DNA from: Lichenicola sp964245345
GTDB taxonomy: Bacteria > Pseudomonadota > Alphaproteobacteria > Acetobacterales > Acetobacteraceae
NCBI GenBank assembly: GCA_964245345.1
Contig: CAXTMS010000082.1
Span: forward strand, 1-14,122
Direction of reading: 5' to 3'
DNA length: 14,122 nt
Shown here: positions 6,979 through 13,599 of the stretch, in pieces
Layout of the letters: the number at the start of each line of letters is the position of its first letter
Numbering within the stretch: the stretch's first letter is position 1
Position numbers and translations under genes: made by a program
Notes under the pieces: model-generated
The model's input: the letters and a program-made list of their open reading frames with translations, nothing else
What the model was told of the DNA's origin: nothing
Database searches by the model: none

Positions 6979-9663
6979 ATGACCGACGCCCTTCCTGCCC
7001 CGCCGACCGCGGACGGCGCCTCGCCCGCCATGGCGCAATGGTTCGCGCTCAAGGCGCGCCACCCGGACGCGCTGCTGTTCTTCCGCATGGGCGACTTCTT
7101 CGAGCTGTTCTTCGCTGATGCCGAGGCCGCCGCCGCGGCCCTCGACATCTCGCTCACCGCGCGCGGCACGCACGACAACAAGCCGATCCCGATGTGCGGC
7201 GTCCCGGTTGCGGCCGCGCAGTCCTACCTGGCGCGGCTGATCCGGCGCGGCTACCGCGTGGCGGTGGCCGAGCAGATGGAGCCGCCGCGCAAGCCCGGCC
7301 CCGGGGTGGCGAAGGGGCCGCTGGCGCGCGACATCGTCCGCCTGGTGACGGCGGGCACCCTGACCGAGGACGAGCTGCTCGACGCCGGCCGATCCAGCCT
7401 GCTTCTGGCCCTGGTGCTGCTGCCGGACCGGCGCGGCGCGGCCGCGTCGCGCATCGGCGCCGCCTGGATCGACGTGTCCACCGGGCTGTTCGAGACCGTG
7501 TCGGTTCCCGGCCCGGCGTCGCTGCCGGAACTGCTGGGCCAACTCGACCCGGTGGAGATCCTGGCGCCCCGGACGCTTGCGCTCGGCGAGATGGAGGCGC
7601 TGCGCGGCCCCGAGCCGTCGGCCACGCCCCCCGACCAGGCGCGCATCCGGCTGGCGGAACCGTTCGGCGCCGCCAGCCTCGACGCCTTCGGCAGCTTTTC
7701 CGACCAGGAGGCGGTCGCCGGCCTGGCCGTGCTGGACTACGTGCGAGACAGCCAGGCCGGCCGCCTGCCGCGCTTGTCGCGCCCGTGCCCGCAGGGCGAG
7801 CGCGGCCTGCTCGGGCTCGACCCGGCGACGCGGGGGAGCCTGGAGCTGCTCCGGTCCCGCGACGGCGGCACCGCGCACACCCTGTTCGCCAGCGTCTGCC
7901 GCACCGTCACCGCCCCGGGCAACCGCCTGCTGGCCGGCTGGATCGCCGCGCCGCTCGCCGTGCTCGAGCCGATCACCGAGCGGCAGGACTGCTGGCAGTT
8001 CCTGTGCGGCGAGCCCGCCTGCGCGGCTGCCCTGCGCACGGCGCTTCGCGGCGCGCCCGACATCGTTCGCGCGCTCGGCCGCCTGTCGGTCGGGCGCGGG
8101 CAGCCGCGCGACCTCGCCGCCGTGCGGGACGGGCTGTTCGCCGCCGGCGAGGCGGCCTCCGCGCTGGCCCGGCTGGCCGGCCCGCTGCCGCGCCTGCTGT
8201 CGGACGCCCGCGACGCGCTGGGCCGCGCCGCCCCCTTCGAGGCCGTGCTGCGCCGGGCGCTGGCGCTCGAATTGCCGGCGCGGCTGGACGAGGGCGGCGT
8301 CATCGCCGCCGGCTTCGACGGCGAGCTCGATGCCGAGCGCGGTCTGCGCGACGACAGCCGCAAGGTGATCGCGTCGCTTCAGCTCGACTACGCGCAGCAC
8401 TACGGCGTCGCCAGCCTGAAGATCCGCCACCACGCCCAGCTCGGCTACGTGATCGAGCTGCCGGCCTCGGCCGTGGCCACGCTGCGTGCCAAGGACGCGC
8501 TGGTGCTGCGCCAGGGCACCGCCAGCGTGGCGCGCTATTCCACCGACGCGCTGGCCGACCTCGACCGGCGCATCGCCGAGGCGGCGGACCGCACCGCCGC
8601 GCGCGAGCGCCTGGTGTTCGGAACGCTGGTGTCCGAGGCGTTGCGCCACCCGGCGCTGCCCGCGATCGCCGACGCCCTGGCGCTGCTGGACGTGGCGCAA
8701 TCCTGCGCGCAGGTGGCGCTTGGCGGACGCTGGTGCCGCCCCGTCCTGACCGACGACGCCGCGTTCTGCCTCCGCAACGCCCGCCATCCGGTGGTGGAGG
8801 CGGCGCTGGCGCGCACCGGGCGCTTCACCCCCAACGACTGCGACCTGTCCCCCGGGCGCCGGGTGATGCTGCTGACCGGCCCCAACATGGCCGGCAAGTC
8901 GACCTTTCTGCGCCAGGCGGCGCTGGCGGTGGTGCTGGCGCAGGCCGGGCTGCCGGTGCCTGCGGACCAGGCGCGCATCGGCCTGGTGGACCGGCTGTTT
9001 TCCCGCGTCGGCGCCGCCGACGACCTGGCGCGCGGCCGCTCCACCTTCATGGTCGAGATGACCGAGACCGCGTCGATCCTGAACGGCGCCGGTCCGCGCT
9101 CGCTGGTGGTGGTGGACGAGATCGGCCGCGGCACCTCCACCCTGGACGGGCTGGCGATCGCCTGGTCGGTGCTGGAGTCGCTGCACGGCGTGCAGCGCTG
9201 CCGCACCATCTTCGCCACCCACTTCCACGAGCTGGGCATGCTCGCCGAAACCCTGCCGGACCTGAGCCCGCACACCATGAGCGTGCGCGAATGGAAGGGA
9301 CAGGTGGTGTTCCGGCACGAGGTGGTGCCGGGGGTCGCCGGGCGAAGCTGGGGCGTGCACGTGGCGCGGCTCGCCGGCGTGCCCGAGCCGGTGGTGCGCC
9401 GGGCCGGCCGCCTGCTGGCCAGCCTGGAAAAGGCGCGCGCCGCCGCCGCGCCGCCGCTGCCGCTGTTCGCCGCGGCGGAGGAGCCGGCACCGGCCCGTCC
9501 CGCGGCCGCGCCGCTGCCGCCGGCGCTGGTCGAGGCCATGACCACCCTCGACCCGGACCGGCTCAGCCCGCGCGAAGCGCTGGACGCGCTTTACCGGCTG
9601 CGCACGATATTTGCTGCATTGCACGATGTTGCTGTCACACAGGACGCCGACGCGCTAGATTGA
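6979..9663 (+). CDS. mutS: DNA mismatch repair protein MutS
   Basis: 894 residues from ATG 6979 (E. coli 853). MutS recognises base mismatches and small loops and recruits MutL using ATP. The mismatch-binding motif reads GDFFELF, with Phe40 and Glu42 matching the F-x-E reader. Connector, lever and clamp domains follow in normal order. The ATPase domain has Walker A GPNMAGKST (634-642), Walker B LVVVDEIGRGTS with Asp713-Glu714, and the downstream ATHFHEL motif. The tail LDPDRLSPREALDALYRL is the usual C-terminal oligomerisation motif, after a Pro/Ala-rich linker. The start lacks a well-spaced Shine-Dalgarno (GAGAG is only 1 nt away). Met18 is an alternative, but an N-terminal extension like this is common in alphaproteobacteria. 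The stop lies 7 bp before glnD. Confidence 0.98.
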   Translation: MTDALPAPPTADGASPAMAQWFALKARHPDALLFFRMGDFFELFFADAEAAAAALDISLTARGTHDNKPIPMCGVPVAAAQSYLARLIRRGYRVAVAEQMEPPRKPGPGVAKGPLARDIVRLVTAGTLTEDELLDAGRSSLLLALVLLPDRRGAAASRIGAAWIDVSTGLFETVSVPGPASLPELLGQLDPVEILAPRTLALGEMEALRGPEPSATPPDQARIRLAEPFGAASLDAFGSFSDQEAVAGLAVLDYVRDSQAGRLPRLSRPCPQGERGLLGLDPATRGSLELLRSRDGGTAHTLFASVCRTVTAPGNRLLAGWIAAPLAVLEPITERQDCWQFLCGEPACAAALRTALRGAPDIVRALGRLSVGRGQPRDLAAVRDGLFAAGEAASALARLAGPLPRLLSDARDALGRAAPFEAVLRRALALELPARLDEGGVIAAGFDGELDAERGLRDDSRKVIASLQLDYAQHYGVASLKIRHHAQLGYVIELPASAVATLRAKDALVLRQGTASVARYSTDALADLDRRIAEAADRTAARERLVFGTLVSEALRHPALPAIADALALLDVAQSCAQVALGGRWCRPVLTDDAAFCLRNARHPVVEAALARTGRFTPNDCDLSPGRRVMLLTGPNMAGKSTFLRQAALAVVLAQAGLPVPADQARIGLVDRLFSRVGAADDLARGRSTFMVEMTETASILNGAGPRSLVVVDEIGRGTSTLDGLAIAWSVLESLHGVQRCRTIFATHFHELGMLAETLPDLSPHTMSVREWKGQVVFRHEVVPGVAGRSWGVHVARLAGVPEPVVRRAGRLLASLEKARAAAAPPLPLFAAAEEPAPARPAAAPLPPALVEAMTTLDPDRLSPREALDALYRLRTIFAALHDVAVTQDADALD

Positions 9664-9670
9664 CGGCTGC

Positions 9671-12562
9671 ATGCTGACACGCGCCGCGCTGTTCCTGGAT
9701 CCCGAGGAGGCCGCCCGCACCCTCGCCTCGGCTCTCGCCAGGCCTGCGGATGCGGGACCGACTCCGCGCGCCGCGGCGCTGGCCCTGTTCCGGCGCCACC
9801 TGGCCCGGATCCAGGGCAGCGTGCGCGACGGCTTCGAGCAGCACCGACTCGACGGCGAAGGCGCGGCACAGGCGCTCGCCGCCCTGACCGACGGGCTGAT
9901 ACGCGCCCTGCACGACTTCGCCCTGAACGACGCGCTGCAGGAACAGCTCGCAGCCCCGGATGCCGGCGGCCGCACCCTGGCGATCGCCGCCACCGGCGGC
10001 TACGGCCGCGGCACCCTGGCGCCGTTCAGCGACATCGACCTGCTGTTCCTCACCGACGAGGCGCCGGCGCCGGCGATCCTCCAGGCGGTGGAGTTCATGC
10101 TCTACTTCCTGTGGGACCTGGGCTTGAAGGTCGGCCACGCCACACGCTCGGTGAGCCAGTGCATCGCCGAGGCGGCCGAGGACACCACCGTCCGCACCAC
10201 CCTGCTCGACGCGCGGCGCATCGCCGGCGACGACGCCCTGTTCTCCATGTTCCAGGCGCGCGCCATCGTCGCCTGCGTCGAGGCGGGCGCGTCCGGCTTC
10301 ATCGCCGACAAGCAGCGCGAGCGCGCGGTGCGGCATGGCCGCTACGGCGAAAGCCCGTTCCTGGTCGAGCCCAACATCAAGGAAGGGCGCGGCGGCCTGC
10401 GCGACATGCAGACGCTGTACTGGCTCGGCCGCTACGTGCTCGGCATCCGCTCGCTGTCCGACCTGTCGAAGCCCGTGGGCGGCGCCGCCCCGCTGCTGAC
10501 CGAGCAGGAAGCCAAGCGCGCCAGGCGGTCCTGGGACTTCCTGTGGACGGTGCGCTTTCACCTCCATTACGTGGCCGGCCGGGCGGAGGAACGCCTCACC
10601 TTCGACATGCAGCCGGTGGTCGGCGCCCGCATGGGCTACACCCGGCACGGCCGCCAGGTCGGCGTCGAGCGCTTCATGCGCCACTACTTCCTGACCGCGC
10701 GCGAGGTGATGCGGCTCACCCACATCCTGGAGCCGCAGGTGCTGCGCGAGGCGCTGGGCGCCCCCGCCACCGCGCCGGCCACCGACGACGCGCTGCGCGA
10801 CGCCGGCTTCGTGCTCGCCGACGGGGAGATCATGCCCGCCCCCGGCGTCTCGTTCGACCAGCAGCCGATCATGATGCTGCGGCTGCTCGCCCTGGCACGC
10901 ACCCGGAAGCTGGCCATCCACCCGCTGGCGATGCACGCGCTGATCCGCTGGGAACGCCGTGCCGCGTCGCTCCGCGGCAACGGGGAAGCCAACCGGATCC
11001 TGCTGGACCTCCTGTGCGGCGAACGGCCGGGCCGCCGGCCGAGCGCGGAGCGCAACGCCCTCGCGCGCCGCGACGAGATCCGCCACGACGAGCCGTGGCA
11101 GTCCGGCGCCCGCTGGCTGCACGTGCTGAACGAGACCGGGCTGCTCGGCCGCCTCCTGCCGCCCTGGTCGCGCATCGTCGGCCAGATGCAGTTCGACACC
11201 TACCACGTGTTCACCGTGGACGAGCACACCATCGAGGCGGTGCGCATCCTGGGCACGCTGGAAGCCGGCCTGCTGCGCGAGGAAACCCCCGTCGCCAACG
11301 AGCTGGTCGAGGACCTGCAGTCGCGCCGGGCGCTTTTCGTCGCCACCCTGCTGCACGACATCGCCAAGGGCAGCGGCGGCGACCATTCCGAGCTCGGCTC
11401 GGAGATGGCGCTGCAGCTGTGCCCGGCGCTCGGCCTGTCCGCCGAGGAAACCGAAACGGTGTCCTGGCTGATCCTGCACCACCTGCTGCTGAGCCAGACC
11501 GCGTTCCGCCGCGACATCGACGACCCCAAGACCATTCTCGACCTCGCCGATACCATCCAGTCGCCGGAACGGCTGCGCCTGCTGCTGATCCTCACCGTGG
11601 TCGACATGCGCGCGGTCAGCACAAAGGTTTGGAACGCGTGGAAGGCGACGCTGCTGCGCGAGCTGTACGCCCGCGTCGCCGAGGTGCTGGCCGGCGGCCT
11701 CGCCACCACCGAGCGCGACGTGCGCGTCGCACGCGCCAAGGACGCGGTCACCGTGCTGCTGGAGGAGGAAGGCTTCACCGCGGGCGAGATCGCCTCGTTC
11801 CTGCTGCTCGGCTATGGCGGCTACTGGCTGTCCTTTGATCCGGAAACGCATGCCCGGCACGCGCGCATGATCCGGGACAGCCACGCGAGCGGCGCGCCGC
11901 TCACCGTGGAAACCCAGCCGCTGCCGGCGCGCGCGGTGACGGAGGTCACGGTCTACACCAGCGACCATTCCGGCCTGTTCTCCCGCATCGCCGGCGCCCT
12001 GGCGGTGGCCGGCGCCTCCATCGTCGACGCCCGCATCCACACCATGACCGACGGCATGGCGCTCGACACCTTCTGGGTGCAGGACGCGGCCGAGGACACC
12101 TTTGACGCCCCGCACCGCATCGCCCGCCTGTCGGTGCTGGTGGAGCAGGCGCTGTCCGGGCGGCTCGACCTGTCCGGCGAGATCGCGCGCTCGTCCGTCG
12201 GCCTGCTGGGCCGCCGCATGCGCGCCATCCACGTGCCGCCGCGCGTGGTGATCGACAACCGCGCGTCCAACGCCCACACGGTGATCGAAGTGAACGGCCG
12301 CGACCGCCCGGGCCTGCTGCACGACGTGACGGCCGCCATCAGCCAGCAGGGCCTGCAGATCGCCTCCGCCCACGTCACCACCTACGGCGTGCGCGCGGTC
12401 GACGTGTTCTACGTCAAGGACCTGTTCGGGCTGAAGGTCGGCAGCGAGCGCAAGCTCGCCGAGCTGCGCGAGGCGCTGGTGGGCGTGCTCACCCGAGCCG
12501 AGGAGGCAGCCGTGGCGGCGGTCCCGGACGCCCCGGGCCGCAGGCGTTTCAGCGTGAGCTGA
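9671..12562 (+). CDS. glnD: bifunctional uridylyltransferase / uridylyl-removing enzyme GlnD
   Basis: 963 residues, at the long end for alphaproteobacteria. GlnD senses glutamine and adds UMP to, or removes it from, PII proteins, which in turn control glutamine synthetase and nitrogen genes. The nucleotidyltransferase motif GGYGRGTLAPFSDIDLLFL begins at Gly109, with Asp121 and Asp123 as metal ligands. The linked region follows, with EPNIKEGRGGLRDMQ. The HD hydrolase domain has FVATLLHDIAKGSGGDH (His562-Asp563). Two ACT domains close the protein, about 757-830 (TEVTVYTSDHSGLFSRIAGA) and about 859-930 (HTVIEVNGRDRPGLLHDVTA), and these bind glutamine. The ATG is 7 bp after the mutS stop with no good Shine-Dalgarno, so translational coupling is likely. 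Repeat copy A begins 25 bp after the stop. Confidence 0.98.
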   Translation: MLTRAALFLDPEEAARTLASALARPADAGPTPRAAALALFRRHLARIQGSVRDGFEQHRLDGEGAAQALAALTDGLIRALHDFALNDALQEQLAAPDAGGRTLAIAATGGYGRGTLAPFSDIDLLFLTDEAPAPAILQAVEFMLYFLWDLGLKVGHATRSVSQCIAEAAEDTTVRTTLLDARRIAGDDALFSMFQARAIVACVEAGASGFIADKQRERAVRHGRYGESPFLVEPNIKEGRGGLRDMQTLYWLGRYVLGIRSLSDLSKPVGGAAPLLTEQEAKRARRSWDFLWTVRFHLHYVAGRAEERLTFDMQPVVGARMGYTRHGRQVGVERFMRHYFLTAREVMRLTHILEPQVLREALGAPATAPATDDALRDAGFVLADGEIMPAPGVSFDQQPIMMLRLLALARTRKLAIHPLAMHALIRWERRAASLRGNGEANRILLDLLCGERPGRRPSAERNALARRDEIRHDEPWQSGARWLHVLNETGLLGRLLPPWSRIVGQMQFDTYHVFTVDEHTIEAVRILGTLEAGLLREETPVANELVEDLQSRRALFVATLLHDIAKGSGGDHSELGSEMALQLCPALGLSAEETETVSWLILHHLLLSQTAFRRDIDDPKTILDLADTIQSPERLRLLLILTVVDMRAVSTKVWNAWKATLLRELYARVAEVLAGGLATTERDVRVARAKDAVTVLLEEEGFTAGEIASFLLLGYGGYWLSFDPETHARHARMIRDSHASGAPLTVETQPLPARAVTEVTVYTSDHSGLFSRIAGALAVAGASIVDARIHTMTDGMALDTFWVQDAAEDTFDAPHRIARLSVLVEQALSGRLDLSGEIARSSVGLLGRRMRAIHVPPRVVIDNRASNAHTVIEVNGRDRPGLLHDVTAAISQQGLQIASAHVTTYGVRAVDVFYVKDLFGLKVGSERKLAELREALVGVLTRAEEAAVAAVPDAPGRRRFSVS

Positions 12563-12587
12563 GATTGCGTTAGGTGGTGAAGAAAGC

Positions 12588-12660
12588 CCAGGGGCGTTGC
12601 CCCTGGACCCCATGAAGGGCGAAGCCCTTCAAACCCAACTCTTGAAGTCAAAGGGTTTGG
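12588..12660 (+). repeat. three-hairpin dispersed repeat, copy A
   Basis: This 73-bp unit aligns without gaps to copy B at 13527-13599, with 60 of 73 positions identical by my count. Hairpin 1 is CCAGGGGC-GTT-GCCCCTGG (12588-12606). Hairpin 2 is GAAGGGC-GAA-GCCCTTC (12614-12630). Hairpin 3 pairs AAACCC (12631-12636) with GGGTTT (12653-12658). It lies 25 bp behind glnD, so hairpin 1 could slow decay or end transcription, although no T-run follows. Similar CCAGGGGC...GCCCCTGG elements occur as dispersed repeats in high-GC alphaproteobacteria, as far as I recall. Confidence 0.88.
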
Positions 12661-12662
12661 GA

Positions 12663-12693
12663 CCGTCGTATGCAAGCAGGCCTTGCGTGACGG
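12663..12693. repeat. further stem-loop immediately after repeat copy A
   Basis: CCGTC (12663-12667) pairs with GACGG (12689-12693), and inside it GCAAG (12672-12676) pairs with CTTGC (12682-12686) around a CAGGC loop. A 4/2-nt internal loop separates the two stems. It has no counterpart next to copy B, so it is not clearly part of the repeat. No T-run follows. Confidence 0.35.
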
Positions 12694-12736
12694 CCCTAGC
12701 GGAGCCTTCACCTTCTGGCCGATCGCGAGCCGGGGT

Positions 12737-12869
12737 GCCGGTCAGCAGCAGGTCGGCTTCCCGCCGGATTTTGTTTGTTTCACGGCCAGGGCCGTGGCCC
12801 ATGACCCGGGTTTGGAAGGAACGACACCAGCGCATCGAACTGGTTGGGCCTCAAGGGCGCCGATCGGTA
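12737..12869 (-). pseudogene. frame-broken trace resembling a GH24 phage-type lysozyme C-terminal half
   Basis: The 322-bp gap after glnD holds no intact gene, but its minus strand has two lysozyme-like pieces. Positions 12869-12819 read YRSAPLRPNQFDALVSF, very like the 'PLTQNQFDALVSFAFN' segment of GH24 endolysins. Positions 12775-12737, in another frame, read NKIRREADLLLTG, like the 'RRRxAEADLxLxG' helix near the end of the same enzymes. In intact lysozymes these are about 45-50 residues apart; here they are about 14 apart and out of frame, so an internal deletion is likely. The catalytic N-terminal Glu region is absent. The two peptides are short and judged from memory, so the call is tentative. 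Confidence 0.42.
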
Positions 12870-12884
12870 TCATTAAACCGGCAC

Positions 12885-13346
12885 CTAGATCCTTTCACGC
12901 GAGGGTAGTGGGCGAAGCATCCAACTCGTGAATCCTCCCATCGCCCCGCTGGGGAGGGACGCCTCAAGCCACCACGCTGCCAGCCCGACGATGTCGTGCC
13001 AATCCTGCACTATATGAGGCACCCCAAAATCGGGTGACGCCAAGACCAGACCGGATAAAGGGACTGCCAGAAGGGCATGATAGACCACGCTTAGATAAAG
13101 GCGCGATGTGAGTCTGTTGCAGATCATCAGGCCTAGAAGAAACAGCGGAAATCCTACCAACAAAGCCAGGGGGAAGTGACATAATTCTTCTAAAGTCGAT
13201 ATAGCAACAGCAATGGTAATATCATTAATGCTTACGGGTTCAGATACTGCTAAGAAAAAAGCTATGAGGGTAAAGAACAAACAATAGAACGTCAGAAACC
13301 CTCCAAAGGAAGCGATCAGGAACTTTCTGTGGTATTGCCTTAGCAT
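12885..13346 (-). CDS. small hypothetical integral membrane protein, about four transmembrane helices
   Basis: 153 residues from ATG 13344-13346, not recognised. Hydrophobic segments lie at about 9-35 (LIASFGGFLTFYCLFFTLIAFF), split or very long, then 58-77 (FPLALLVGFPLFLLGLMICN), 83-104 (LYLSVVYHALLAVPLSGLVL) and about 118-144 (GLAAWWLEASLPSGAMGGFTSW). The Gly-rich last segment recalls many small multi-helix membrane proteins of unknown role. Composition is foreign: its 5' half lies in DNA of about 40% GC (96 of 240 between 13201 and 13440 by hand count), against over 70% in mutS or glnD. No clear Shine-Dalgarno is present, but the preceding fragment's TAG is 3 bp upstream, so coupling could serve. 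Possible roles, all unproven, are a membrane immunity protein, a holin-like protein or a plain orphan. Confidence 0.65.
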   Translation of the reverse strand: MLRQYHRKFLIASFGGFLTFYCLFFTLIAFFLAVSEPVSINDITIAVAISTLEELCHFPLALLVGFPLFLLGLMICNRLTSRLYLSVVYHALLAVPLSGLVLASPDFGVPHIVQDWHDIVGLAAWWLEASLPSGAMGGFTSWMLRPLPSRERI

Positions 13347-13349
13347 CGT

Positions 13350-13499
13350 CTAGAAGACAGTTATGCTCTTGCTGTTGTACAACTGATAACCAATATTGGT
13401 GTTGACGACATTCCTTTCTGCAAGATGTTCGACATGATCATACGTCTCCCAACCGAAACGTCCGCCTACGAAATGAGATCCGGCCTTGGCGGGGATGCC
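13350..13499 (-). pseudogene. 3' fragment of an unknown low-GC gene, directly upstream of the membrane protein gene
   Basis: About 50 codons ending at TAG 13350-13352. The tail reads GGRFGWETYDHVEHLAERN then VVNTNIGYQLYNSKSITVF. It has balanced, protein-like composition and AT-rich codons, unlike the spurious frames elsewhere here. Its stop lies 3 bp before the membrane protein's ATG, the spacing of coupled genes. Upstream the frame stays open but runs into high-GC DNA and repeat copy B, where the peptide becomes arbitrary, so the gene's beginning is missing. I do not recognise the family. The nearby peptide GIPAKAGSH resembles translations of dispersed repeats and may mark the junction. Confidence 0.45.
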
Positions 13500-13526
13500 G
13501 CGCACGCGTTCGGTCGGCGGCGAAGG

Positions 13527-13599
13527 CCAGGGGCCTTGCCCCTGGACCCCATGAAGGGTGGAGCTCTTCAAACCCGGTTCTTGAGAAAAAGCGGTTTGG
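13527..13599 (+). repeat. three-hairpin dispersed repeat, copy B
   Basis: Direct repeat of copy A, 939 bp away. Hairpin 1 is CCAGGGGC-CTT-GCCCCTGG (13527-13545), with only the loop changed. Hairpin 2 is GAAGGGT-GGA-GCTCTTC (13553-13569), kept through two G-U wobble pairs when read as plus-strand RNA. Hairpin 3 pairs AAACC (13570-13574) with GGTTT (13593-13597). The copy overlaps the 3' end of the glycosyltransferase gene and supplies its stop codon. Confidence 0.88.

Noticed and set aside
6505..12613. Long minus-strand open frames opposite mutS and glnD (each around 1,000 codons)
   Set aside because: They have shadow composition and no motifs, while both plus-strand genes have complete sets of family motifs.
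12597..12908. Plus-strand open frame starting inside repeat copy A
   Set aside because: Its start lies within the repeat, the peptide is low in recognisable features, and it overlaps the lysozyme-like trace on the other strand.
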